A DNA stretch of 64,000 nt from Lachnospiraceae bacterium. GTDB lineage: Bacteria > Bacillota > Clostridia > Lachnospirales > Lachnospiraceae. Where the stretch lies: NCBI GenBank assembly GCA_016286035.1, contig JAEERY010000053.1:81566-145565 (forward strand), read 5' to 3'. Position numbers and translations under genes: made by a program. The notes beneath the pieces were generated by a model. It was not told where the DNA came from. It did no database searches and was given only the letters and a program-made list of their open reading frames with translations. Positions 46,098 through 54,547 of this stretch are shown here, piece by piece (position 1 is the stretch's first letter; each line of letters starts with the position of its first letter).

Positions 46098-46343
46098 ATG
46101 AATAAGATAAAAAGTCTAATGACATCTTTTATCATTGCAGGACTGATAATGCTCATCATCGGTCTATACTATCTTGTGATCAAGGCAGGCATTCCTTATC
46201 AGGATCCTACTGTTGAGATGCAGATACAGTATTCCATAAATATGGGTATCGGAGATACTTTGACACTGACAGGTTTCATTTTGTCTGTGTTTGGTCTGAT
46301 CTGCAGGATCGTAACAGGAATTATAAGTAAGAAGAGGGGATAA
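46098..46343 (+). CDS. Small two-helix membrane protein
   Basis: The 81-residue protein has two transmembrane helices (about residues 9-29 and 53-74) separated by a short loop. It follows the calcium-loop protein by one base, so the two are cotranslated. Unknown function. Confidence 0.7.
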   Translation: MNKIKSLMTSFIIAGLIMLIIGLYYLVIKAGIPYQDPTVEMQIQYSINMGIGDTLTLTGFILSVFGLICRIVTGIISKKRG

Positions 46344-46348
46344 TAAAT

Positions 46349-46615
46349 ATGTACTATGTACCTGATGATACCGAAAAATGCGGATTCTATGAATGCAGCG
46401 ACTGCGGCAACAGATTTCTTGATTTTCGGATAGCACCGTCACTTGTCTGTCCGTACTGCGGTCAAGAGGTAAATATGGAGATAGGTCCCGATGAAGAGAT
46501 GCCTAAAGCACATGAATCAGCAAAACTGATAAGCATGCTTGAAGGTGAGGATGTCGAAAAGTACGATACACTGTTAAGTCTTGCCCTGACAGGCGGAGAT
46601 TACAGTTGGATTTGA
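46349..46615 (+). CDS. Small zinc-ribbon protein
   Basis: The 88-residue protein has CSDCGNRF and CPYCGQE, a four-cysteine zinc ribbon, in the N-terminal half and an acidic helical C-terminus. No nucleic-acid-binding partner or family was recognised. It lies 5 bases after the previous stop. Confidence 0.75.
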   Translation: MYYVPDDTEKCGFYECSDCGNRFLDFRIAPSLVCPYCGQEVNMEIGPDEEMPKAHESAKLISMLEGEDVEKYDTLLSLALTGGDYSWI

Positions 46616-46637
46616 TATATCAAAGGAGGGTTACATT

Positions 46638-46982
46638 ATGCCGTTTATTGATTCAAAAGTTAGTGTCAGTATTTCAAAGGAACAGGAGATCGAGTTAAAG
46701 ACAAGGCTTGGCCAGGCTATTTCACTGATACCGGGAAAGAGCGAAAACTGGCTGATGACAGGTTTTGAGGATAATTATCACCTCTATTTCAGAGGAGATG
46801 ACAGCAAACCTATGGCTTATATCGAGGTAAGACTCTTTGGAGGTCCAAACAGAGAAGCATTTTCTAAGATGACAGCCGAGATAACAAAGATTTTCGGTGA
46901 TGTACTGGGTATAGCACCTGATCATATGTATATCAAGTATTCGGCAACACCCGACTGGGGATGGAACGGTAATAATTTCTGA
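46638..46982 (+). CDS. MIF/phenylpyruvate tautomerase-family protein
   Basis: The 114-residue protein matches the MIF family: MPFIDSKVSVSIS places the catalytic Pro directly after the initiator Met, and later blocks are YIEVRLFGG and YIKYSATPDWGWNG. Such proteins tautomerise keto acids; the physiological substrate is unknown. AAAGGAGGG lies upstream. Its stop overlaps the next ATG by one base. Confidence 0.9.
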   Translation: MPFIDSKVSVSISKEQEIELKTRLGQAISLIPGKSENWLMTGFEDNYHLYFRGDDSKPMAYIEVRLFGGPNREAFSKMTAEITKIFGDVLGIAPDHMYIKYSATPDWGWNGNNF

Positions 46983-47881
46983 TGAGCCTTACATCATATG
47001 ATTCGCTTGAAGAAGCGATACAAAGTGTATTCGGTAAAGAAGTTCATATTGTAAAGGAATCGTTTGTTGGCGGTGGTGATATCAATAATGCATCCTGCCT
47101 GTCTTTAAGTGACGGTGAGAGGGTTTTCTTAAAATCAAACTCCATATCCAACAGATCTTTCTTTGATGCTGAAGAAGAGGGGATATTTGCCATAGCATCA
47201 ACTGGTAAGATCGATACCCCCGAACTTTTATGCAAAGGTATAGATAAAGATAAGGATATATCATTTCTTTTAATGAATATGATAGACTCGGCAAGACCTG
47301 TTAAGGAGCACTGGGAGATATTTGGTAGAGAGCTTGCGTTTATGCATCTTTCGGATACAAAGAATTTTATATCCGATGGTATATACGGATTTGATAAGGA
47401 TAATTATATAGGTGCGGGTCATCAGAAAAATACTCCAAAGGATTCATGGATATCTTTTTTCAGAGAATGCCGTCTTGAACCGCAGTTTAAAAAAGCTCAG
47501 AGATATTTTGATAATGGTTTTATTAAAAACGTTATAAGTCTGCTTGATAAGCTTGATGAGATACTTACAGAACCGGAACATCCATCACTTCTGCACGGCG
47601 ATCTGTGGTCAGGAAATATCATGACCAATTCTAAAGGGAAAGCAATGCTTATCGATCCTGCAGTATATGTCGGACATGCTGAAGCGGATCTTGCTATGAC
47701 GGAACTGTTCGGAAGTCTCCCGAGTCAATTTTATAAATCATATGAAGAGACGAATCCGTTGCAGCAGGGATATAAAGACAGGAGAGATCTTTATAATCTT
47801 TATCATCTTATAAATCATCTGAATCTGTTTGGCAGTTCATATCTGTTTTCGGTGATGCAGACAGTTAAAAAGTATTTGTAG
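46982..47881 (+). CDS. Fructosamine kinase-family protein
   Basis: The 299-residue protein belongs to the fructosamine-3-kinase/aminoglycoside phosphotransferase fold: LHGDLWSGNIM contains the catalytic Asp, and MLIDPAVYVGHAEADLAM the metal-binding Asp. Family members phosphorylate ketosamines formed by glycation, or small sugars. It overlaps the tautomerase gene by one base. Confidence 0.9.
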   Translation: MSLTSYDSLEEAIQSVFGKEVHIVKESFVGGGDINNASCLSLSDGERVFLKSNSISNRSFFDAEEEGIFAIASTGKIDTPELLCKGIDKDKDISFLLMNMIDSARPVKEHWEIFGRELAFMHLSDTKNFISDGIYGFDKDNYIGAGHQKNTPKDSWISFFRECRLEPQFKKAQRYFDNGFIKNVISLLDKLDEILTEPEHPSLLHGDLWSGNIMTNSKGKAMLIDPAVYVGHAEADLAMTELFGSLPSQFYKSYEETNPLQQGYKDRRDLYNLYHLINHLNLFGSSYLFSVMQTVKKYL

Positions 47882-47903
47882 TGCCTTTTTATAAGAGTAT
47901 AAT
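47876..47903 (+). promoter_or_regulatory. Possible promoter of the chemoreceptor gene
   Basis: TTGTAG (47876-47881), 16 bases, TATAAT (47898-47903) preceded by GAG. The -10 is perfect, the -35 only half matched. It overlaps the end of the kinase gene. Confidence 0.45.
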
Positions 47904-47940
47904 ATTTTATATAGACAACTTTATGTAAGGAGATATGCTC

Positions 47941-49980
47941 ATGAATACAAAGCGCGAAAAATCACTCAGAACACAATTGCTTTTGATCACACTGATAAAT
48001 GTAATAGTTATCGCGGTGATCGTTGCTTTGATCGCAACTATCAGCAGCAATAAGCTTGTTCGTGAAAAATCGGAACAGAGTCTTAAAAACAAGACGATCG
48101 TAAACAGTGATGAACTCAACAGCGAGATGAGCAAGGTTGAGACAAGTGTTTCTATTCTTGCCGATGCCGTTATGGACAATCTTGACTGGGAATCATTCAA
48201 AGGCAGTGATGCGGGAGTTGATGCACTAACAGAGAGCATCAGACAGACTGCTATTGATTGTGCAAAGAATACTGAAGGCGCTATCACATATTATGTCAGA
48301 TACAACCCTGATTTTGCATATCCTACATCAGGTATTTTTGCTCAGATAAATGATTCGGGTGATTATGATCAGCTTACCCCTACAGATTTTACTGCATTTG
48401 ATAAGAATGATACGGCAGTGAGTTGGTATTACGGACCTGTTAATTATGGGGCGCCTATATGGATGAGTCCATATTATAATTCAAATATTGACGTATATAT
48501 GATCTCATATGTTATTCCTCTGTTCTATAACGGACAATCTGTGGGCATAGTCGGCATGGATATTTCGCTGGAGAAGATAAACGAAATAGTATCTGAACTG
48601 AACAATGATACGGAAAAAGCATTTCTTCTGACTGTTGAGAATACAACTCTTAATCATCCTACTATACAGGATGGATCAGATTTTGGAACAATACTTGAAG
48701 GCGATGAGGGCTTTGTTACTCAAGGAAAGGATGTTTATGTATATGAGACTTTACAAAACGGATTTAAGATCGTACTTTCAAGTGATGTAAAAAATGTAAA
48801 CAGGGAATTATACAATCTTAGAAACAAGCTTATTCTCGGGTCTTTGATAGGTATTCTATTTGGAATTATATTTGGATATGTAAGTATTACGAGGCTTATA
48901 GGACCTCTTAAATCCGTCACAAGAATTGTTGACCGCATGGGTCAGCTGAATCTGAAGGTAAGTGATACGGAGACAGCAAGGCTTTGCAAGAATGATAATG
49001 AGATAGGACAGATCGCAAGAGCTGTAAGCAATTTAAAAACAAGACTGGAAGAAGTTGTAAATGGCCTCACGGATTCTGCGGAAATGCTTGAAAACATGGT
49101 AGGCGATCTTACGGAAAATACAACTAAAACCATAGATCTCATGGACAATATAGATTCTGCATGTCGCGAGATCGCTCAGGGTGCGATGAATCAGGCGGAC
49201 AGCACTTCTGAAGCAACAGCTTCAGTTAAGGAAATGAGTGAATTGATCAGCGAATCAAAAACAAGACTTGATGATATCAGAGGACTGGCCGATAAAGTAA
49301 AAGATTCTACAAATTCTGCAAGTGAAGGTCTTAATAAACTTCAGGAGTCCAATATTGAAGTAGCACGTGTGACGGATGAGATAGCTGATGCAATATCCGG
49401 CACTTCAGAATCAGCTGACAAGATAAAAGAAGCCGCAAATCTTATCACAAGTATTGCAGGACAGACGAATCTGCTTTCTTTGAATGCTTCTATAGAAGCT
49501 GCAAGAGCAGGTGATGCTGGAAGAGGTTTTGCGATTGTGGCAACAGAGATATCTGAACTTTCTGAAAAATCAAATCAGGCTGCCGTTGAGATCCAGAATA
49601 TAATAAATGAACTTGTTGCAAACTCAGAGAAATCTGTATCTAAGATAAAGATCGCAAAAGAGATAACAGGTAATCAGACCGATCTTTTGAACGATGCTAT
49701 AAAGGATTTCACAATAGCAAAAGACGGTCTTGATGAAAGCATTCAGGGAATTTCTAATGTCGGAGAAGCGACAGATCGTATAGATTGTTCAAAGAACACT
49801 GTTTATGATGCTGTTTACGGTCTTTCATCGATCGCTGAGATAAATGCCTCATCAACGCAGGAGACAGCCGACAGTATATCAAGTGCTAAAGAATTTGCGG
49901 CAGATGTTGATGCAAAAGCAAGAGAACTTTCGATAACAGCAGCAAGACTTTCTGAAGAAGCAGCTAAGTGGACATTATAA
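47941..49980 (+). CDS. Methyl-accepting chemotaxis protein with Cache sensor
   Basis: The 679-residue receptor has an N-terminal transmembrane helix (about residues 15-38), an extracytoplasmic dCache-type domain (VSWYYGPVNYGAPIWMSPYYNS is split over residues 159-180), a second helix (about 300-322), a HAMP region and a cytoplasmic signalling domain whose hairpin tip is GQTNLLSLNASIEAARAGD. The start is ATG 47941, 8 bases after AAGGAG; ATG 47935 is too close to that site. No che genes are nearby. It would steer the flagella encoded elsewhere, apart from the flagellin near 60 kb. Confidence 0.94.
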   Translation: MNTKREKSLRTQLLLITLINVIVIAVIVALIATISSNKLVREKSEQSLKNKTIVNSDELNSEMSKVETSVSILADAVMDNLDWESFKGSDAGVDALTESIRQTAIDCAKNTEGAITYYVRYNPDFAYPTSGIFAQINDSGDYDQLTPTDFTAFDKNDTAVSWYYGPVNYGAPIWMSPYYNSNIDVYMISYVIPLFYNGQSVGIVGMDISLEKINEIVSELNNDTEKAFLLTVENTTLNHPTIQDGSDFGTILEGDEGFVTQGKDVYVYETLQNGFKIVLSSDVKNVNRELYNLRNKLILGSLIGILFGIIFGYVSITRLIGPLKSVTRIVDRMGQLNLKVSDTETARLCKNDNEIGQIARAVSNLKTRLEEVVNGLTDSAEMLENMVGDLTENTTKTIDLMDNIDSACREIAQGAMNQADSTSEATASVKEMSELISESKTRLDDIRGLADKVKDSTNSASEGLNKLQESNIEVARVTDEIADAISGTSESADKIKEAANLITSIAGQTNLLSLNASIEAARAGDAGRGFAIVATEISELSEKSNQAAVEIQNIINELVANSEKSVSKIKIAKEITGNQTDLLNDAIKDFTIAKDGLDESIQGISNVGEATDRIDCSKNTVYDAVYGLSSIAEINASSTQETADSISSAKEFAADVDAKARELSITAARLSEEAAKWTL

Positions 49981-49993
49981 AAGAATATATGAT

Positions 49994-50025
49994 AAGCGCC
50001 AGATAGACTGTGATATCTGGCGCTT
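49994..50025. terminator. Strong bidirectional terminator
   Basis: A perfect 12-bp stem (49994-50005 with 50014-50025) with an 8-base loop is followed by TT. It lies between the chemoreceptor gene and the convergent rhomboid gene and can serve both. Confidence 0.9.
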
Positions 50026-50037
50026 TTATGATGCACT

Positions 50038-50721
50038 TTATTGCATTCGGATAACAAATATGGTTATTCCGCAAAGTATTCCTATTAACAGGCCACTGAA
50101 ATGTCCGATCGAATCGATCCTGTCCGAAAAAGACATTATAAGTAGGATTATCATCGTTGGAACAAAGTTTATAAGCCTCCCGGGCTGATAAAATCCGATA
50201 AGAACCATAAGAAGACCGAGAACAGAGCATATGGCTCCTGATGCTCCGATGCTTAATGTGTATGGTTTCTTTCGCTTTTTTAGCATGGCTGATAATCCAC
50301 CGCCGATGATCACAAAAAACATGTAGATGAAAAGAAAAGTATGCTTCCCCAAATAAGATTCGATGGCCGGAGCGATGTTTGATAATGAATACATGTTAAA
50401 GAGAAGATGAAGCGGGTGCTCATGCGTGAATGCAGATGTTAATATCCTGTAGTTCTGATTATTCTTTATCGACAGATAATATGAACTTCCAAGTTCATTA
50501 ACAGTGAACTTTTTCTTATATATCAAAAGGAAGATCACACAGTTAACTCCGGCAAGAGCATATGTGACTGTATATTCGGTTACATACCTCAGGATATATT
50601 CCAGAGAGATATAGAGGATGACCATTGCAGCTATCAGTGACCATGGTGTAGTGTCTTTTGGCTGTTTGGTCTGATTGTTTTGTTTCCTGTTTGGATCAAA
50701 TTTCAAGATTTTATCTGTCAT
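50038..50721 (-). CDS. Rhomboid-family intramembrane serine protease
   Basis: The 227-residue protein has about six transmembrane helices. The catalytic Ser is in SIGASGAICS and the catalytic His in DSIGHFSG, with the TSAFTHEHPLHLLFNMYS loop typical of rhomboids. It cuts substrates within the membrane; targets are unknown. It is last in a ttcA-recombinase-rhomboid operon, two bases after the recombinase stop. Confidence 0.92.
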   Translation of the reverse strand: MTDKILKFDPNRKQNNQTKQPKDTTPWSLIAAMVILYISLEYILRYVTEYTVTYALAGVNCVIFLLIYKKKFTVNELGSSYYLSIKNNQNYRILTSAFTHEHPLHLLFNMYSLSNIAPAIESYLGKHTFLFIYMFFVIIGGGLSAMLKKRKKPYTLSIGASGAICSVLGLLMVLIGFYQPGRLINFVPTMIILLIMSFSDRIDSIGHFSGLLIGILCGITIFVIRMQ

Positions 50722-50723
50722 TT

Positions 50724-51782
50724 TTAGTCTTCGCGAAGGCGGACGGCTTTGGCTGCCTTACGTTTATGTTCGTCTTTCATTGCGGCATAGTGTTTACGTG
50801 TCGTATTGACATCCTTGTGGCCGAGTACATCGGCGACGAGGTATATATCACCGGTCTCCTGATAGAGGTTAGTACCGAAAGTACTTCTCAGTTTATGAGG
50901 AGTTATCTTTTTTACGTTAGTTACAAGAGAAGAGTATTTTTTTACAAGTATCTCAACGGCTCTTACACTGATGCGCTTGTTTTGCATTGATAAGAAGAAA
51001 GCATCTTCATGACCTGTTACGGGAATGATATGTTTTCGTTCTTCATAATACTCGGTCAGAGCTTTTAATACCTCATCTCCGAAATAAACAACATCTTCAT
51101 ATCCGCCCTTTCGGCGTACCTTTACTCTTGTATTGTTAAAGTCTATATCGTTTATATCTATGCCAACACATTCGCTCACACGTATGCCAGTACCGAGAAG
51201 AAGAGTAAGGATCGCCATATCTCTGACAACGGTTTTGGAGTGATAGCTCATCTGTTTTTTGGTAAGATTCGTACCGGCTTCCACCTGGTCCAATAGAGTG
51301 GCAACTTCATCGGGTTCAAGTCTTATGATCTCTTTTTCATGAAGCTTTGGCATGGGAACAAGTGCGGGTGCATTGGTCTCTATAAGCTCATTTTTGAAAT
51401 AGTAATTATAAAATGATCTCAGTGAAGCAAGCTTTCTGCTTTTTCCGCGTTCATCATTAAGTACGTCTTCTTCCTGCTCATTCTTATAGAATGAAAGGTA
51501 TTCCATATATTCTTCTATATCTTCACGGCTAACCTTATCGAGAACGGACATGGGGATATCCTGCATCTCAAACTTTGATACGTATGAATTGTTCTTATGT
51601 AAAAATTCAAAGAATACACGAAGATCATACGCATAGGCGATCTTTGTTCTTGATCCTATAGTGTCATTCATGCCTCTGAAATACATCTTGCAAAATGACG
51701 GAAGAGAATCAAGGAGTTCCCTGAGTTTAAGAACATTCTTTTTATTCTGTTCGTCGTGATAATTTGTCTTTCCTTTTTCCAT
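50724..51782 (-). CDS. Tyrosine recombinase (XerC/XerD-like)
   Basis: The 352-residue protein has an N-terminal SAM-like core-binding domain (about residues 25-125) and the catalytic domain with Arg in GTGIRVSE, Lys in RRKGGYE, HxxR in PHKLRSTF, and the second His and nucleophile Tyr in GHKDVNTTRKHYA. All catalytic residues are present. ATG 51782 has AAGG ten bases upstream; ATG 51815 is possible but lies within ttcA. It is cotranscribed with ttcA and rhomboid. No phage or transposon genes or repeats flank it, so a chromosomal role, such as dimer resolution, is more likely than mobility. Confidence 0.9.
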   Translation of the reverse strand: MEKGKTNYHDEQNKKNVLKLRELLDSLPSFCKMYFRGMNDTIGSRTKIAYAYDLRVFFEFLHKNNSYVSKFEMQDIPMSVLDKVSREDIEEYMEYLSFYKNEQEEDVLNDERGKSRKLASLRSFYNYYFKNELIETNAPALVPMPKLHEKEIIRLEPDEVATLLDQVEAGTNLTKKQMSYHSKTVVRDMAILTLLLGTGIRVSECVGIDINDIDFNNTRVKVRRKGGYEDVVYFGDEVLKALTEYYEERKHIIPVTGHEDAFFLSMQNKRISVRAVEILVKKYSSLVTNVKKITPHKLRSTFGTNLYQETGDIYLVADVLGHKDVNTTRKHYAAMKDEHKRKAAKAVRLRED

Positions 51783-51784
51783 GA

Positions 51785-52519
51785 TCAATACCTTGCGTCT
51801 TTGTTTTTGTTCCAACCAGGAAGTTCCGAATCCGTGATAGCTGTAAACATCCTGTTTTTTACGGATGGGATATCCTTATTCAGCAAGCCTACCACCTGGT
51901 GGATATATTCTCTTTTTGTTTTCTTATCCGCAGGACACGGACTCTTAACAACGGGTACATTGTATCTTCTGACAAAGCCCTTAACATCTGCTTCATGCAT
52001 ATATATGAGAGGACGGATGACGATTACCTGTGATCTGTCAAGATATGTGACAGGAGAGAAGCAGTGGAATCTGCCTTCATAGAAAAGAGACAATAACATG
52101 GTCTCAACAACATCATCCTTATGATGAGCGTAAGCCACCTTATTGCATCCCATTTCCTTGATCACTTCATTTAAAGCACCTTTTCTCATCTTTGCACACA
52201 GCGAACAGGGATTGGATTCCTTTCTTTCTTCAAAAACGATCTGTGCGATATCGGTTTTCTCGATCCTGTATTCCACTTCAAGCTCATCACATAACTTCTG
52301 AATACTGGTAAGATCTAGGTTTTTAAAACCAAGGTCAATAGTGATCGCTTTAAGTGTGTATTTCTTTGGATAAAAGTGTCTCATCGCAGCGAGTGCATAT
52401 AGAAGAGTAAGACTGTCTTTTCCGCCGGATATTCCGACTGCGATACAGTCACCGTCTTCGATCATGTTGTAGTCTTCACAAGCTTTTCTGACACGACTCA
52501 AAACCTGCTGTAATTTCAT
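51785..52519 (-). CDS. ttcA: TtcA-like tRNA 2-thiocytidine synthetase
   Basis: The 244-residue protein has the PP-loop SGGKDS, the cluster-binding CSLC motif (in NPCSLCAKMRKG) and a third Cys in KSPCPAD, the set of TtcA enzymes that thiolate C32 in some tRNAs with an Fe-S cluster. ATG 52519 follows AAAGGAC; ATG 52555 lies upstream of the likely transcription start. First gene of the operon. Confidence 0.92.
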   Translation of the reverse strand: MKLQQVLSRVRKACEDYNMIEDGDCIAVGISGGKDSLTLLYALAAMRHFYPKKYTLKAITIDLGFKNLDLTSIQKLCDELEVEYRIEKTDIAQIVFEERKESNPCSLCAKMRKGALNEVIKEMGCNKVAYAHHKDDVVETMLLSLFYEGRFHCFSPVTYLDRSQVIVIRPLIYMHEADVKGFVRRYNVPVVKSPCPADKKTKREYIHQVVGLLNKDIPSVKNRMFTAITDSELPGWNKNKDARY

Positions 52520-52554
52520 ATATTTTGTCCTTTGTTTAACGAATAGTTGATTCA

Positions 52555-52582
52555 ATTATCACATAAACAGAGAGTTTGTCAA
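52555..52582 (-). promoter_or_regulatory. Promoter of the ttcA operon
   Basis: Minus-strand TTGACA (52582-52577) and GATAAT (52560-52555) are separated by 16 bases. Transcription would start near 52548, at the edge of the AACTATTCGTTAAAC motif, and about 30 bases before the ttcA ATG. Confidence 0.75.
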
Positions 52583-52646
52583 TCCCGGAAAATATGATAA
52601 AATATCTTTGTTTGTAACAGTCATATCATTTAAAAGGGGAGAGAAA

Positions 52647-53786
52647 ATGAAACTGCTGATACACGATCTTAATGAGGAAGAATTCGCTCATATTTCCAAT
52701 GATTATAAAGACTTTCATATAATATCCGATAACGGTACGATAAGGCCTTGTATCGGATGTTTCGGATGTTGGGTAAAGACACCCGGCAAATGTGTCATAA
52801 AGGACGGATATGACAATATAGGAGATCTTATCCATGAGGCGGATGAAGTCGTTGTTATAAGCAGATACACCTATGGAGGTTTCAGCAGTTTTGTAAAGAA
52901 TGTTTTTGACAGATGCATAGGATATGTCAGTCCTTTCTTTGAGATATACAAGGACGAGATGCATCATAAAAAAAGATATCCCGAAGATAAACCGGTCACG
53001 TGCATATTCAGATCAGACAGTTTTACTCCCGATCAAAAGGAAGCTGCAAAAAGATATTTAAAATCCATGTGTACAAATCTTCACGGTTTAATAAAAGACA
53101 TAAGGTTTGAAGAATGTAAGAGCTATGATATCGATAAAAAGACACTTAATAAAGCTGATAATGATAAAGAGGGTATTCTTTTTATAAACTGCAGTCTTAG
53201 GGCAGATAATGCAAATTCGAAGAGATTCTTAAACTATATTGATGCTAAGATAAAAGGTGATAAAACATCAGTGAATCTTTTATCATATATGAATAAACAG
53301 GATGAACTTATAAAACTGATAGCCGATACGTCAAAGATAGTTTTATCAATGCCTTTATATGTGGACGGTATTCCCTCGGCACCGTTAAGACTTATGGAAA
53401 AACTTGAAGAATACAGTTTCTCAGAAAACAAAAAGATATACCTGATCGCAAATATGGGATTGTTTGAGAGCAAACAGCTTGTTAATCTGATGAACATGGT
53501 AAAAGAATGGTCAAATAAATGTGGTTTCGAATACTGCGGAGGAGTTGCTATAGGTGCAGGAGAGATGCAGGGTATGATGACTGATCCGTCAAATCCGGGA
53601 AAAGGTCCTGCAAAGAATGTGATAATAGGATTAAACAGGCTTTCGGAGGCAGTTGAAAAATCGACGCAGATTGAAGATATATATGCGGATTCCAATAAGT
53701 TTTCGCGATCACTATATATGTTTATTGCGAATACAAGCTGGCCGAGAGGCGCAAGAAAAAACGGGCTTAAAAAGAAAGATCTTTGA
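52647..53786 (+). CDS. Double NADPH-dependent FMN reductase-like flavodoxin protein
   Basis: From ATG 52647 (AAGGGGAG upstream) the protein has 379 residues. The first half has the iron-sulfur-flavoprotein-like CIGCFGCWVKTPGKCVIKD segment and the SRYTYGGFSSFVKNVFDR helix; the second half repeats a flavodoxin fold with LFINCSLRADNANS and LSMPLYVDGIPSAPLRLMEKL. Two flavodoxin-like units in one chain are therefore likely, binding FMN and moving electrons between redox partners. The N-terminal unit lacks the usual first loop. Substrate unknown. Confidence 0.85.
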   Translation: MKLLIHDLNEEEFAHISNDYKDFHIISDNGTIRPCIGCFGCWVKTPGKCVIKDGYDNIGDLIHEADEVVVISRYTYGGFSSFVKNVFDRCIGYVSPFFEIYKDEMHHKKRYPEDKPVTCIFRSDSFTPDQKEAAKRYLKSMCTNLHGLIKDIRFEECKSYDIDKKTLNKADNDKEGILFINCSLRADNANSKRFLNYIDAKIKGDKTSVNLLSYMNKQDELIKLIADTSKIVLSMPLYVDGIPSAPLRLMEKLEEYSFSENKKIYLIANMGLFESKQLVNLMNMVKEWSNKCGFEYCGGVAIGAGEMQGMMTDPSNPGKGPAKNVIIGLNRLSEAVEKSTQIEDIYADSNKFSRSLYMFIANTSWPRGARKNGLKKKDL

Positions 53787-53813
53787 ACAGAATAAAAGGG
53801 CAGGAGTATAAAG

Positions 53814-54473
53814 ATGACAAAAGCAGTATTTATTGACTATACCGGAACAATGGTTATGGAAGATGAACCATATACGAGACAATTGCTCGCATATTTTATT
53901 GCTCACAGTGATCTTAAGGATCCGGGTGAAGTCTTAAATGTGGTATGGACAAAAGTAAAAGAACTTGAAGCTTTAAGTTACGATGAAAATTTTGTAAAGA
54001 ACGATGAAAAAGTTGATCTTATTCTGGATTACTGCGTAAAGAATTGCGGATTAAATGGTGATCTTGAATACATGCATGATGTATGGAGAAAGATCTGGGT
54101 TCATGCACCGTTATTTGAAGATGTAAAACCGTTTTTTGAAAGAAGCACGCTTCCCATTTATATAATATCCAATGATGATCTTAGTTATCTTGAAGAATCA
54201 GTAAGGTTAAAGGGATTAAAACCTGCCGGCATTATATCGGCGGAATCCGTAAGAGCATGCAAGCCTCACAGAAAGATATTCGAAAAAGCTCTGGAAATCG
54301 CAAATGTTAAAAGCGTTGAAGCTGTTCTTATAGGCGATTCCGTAACTTCAGATGTGGAAGCCGCAAAAGCTGTCGGGATAAGACCGATATATCTTTCGCG
54401 TTCAAGAGATGTTGAGATTGAAGGTGTAAAAGTAATACGATCACTTGACAATATAGATTTTAAAACCATTTGA
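53814..54473 (+). CDS. HAD-family hydrolase
   Basis: The 219-residue protein is a haloacid dehalogenase-superfamily phosphatase. Motif I is DYTGT (Asp8), motif II IISND, motif III Lys in RACKPHRKIFEKAL, motif IV GDSVTSDVEAA. The second Asp of the usual DxDxT is replaced by Thr, as in P-type ATPases (DKTGT). Substrate unknown. Confidence 0.9.
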   Translation: MTKAVFIDYTGTMVMEDEPYTRQLLAYFIAHSDLKDPGEVLNVVWTKVKELEALSYDENFVKNDEKVDLILDYCVKNCGLNGDLEYMHDVWRKIWVHAPLFEDVKPFFERSTLPIYIISNDDLSYLEESVRLKGLKPAGIISAESVRACKPHRKIFEKALEIANVKSVEAVLIGDSVTSDVEAAKAVGIRPIYLSRSRDVEIEGVKVIRSLDNIDFKTI

Positions 54474-54547
54474 TTTTCGTGTATAATAAGAGAAGGTTCA
54501 TACAACAGAAAGTGTATGACCACATTTAATGAAGGGTATATTCATCC

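Noticed and set aside
50724..51782. Mobile element or integron carrying the tyrosine recombinase
   Set aside because: No flanking direct repeats, tRNA target, phage or conjugation genes were seen; the gene is in an operon with ttcA and rhomboid.
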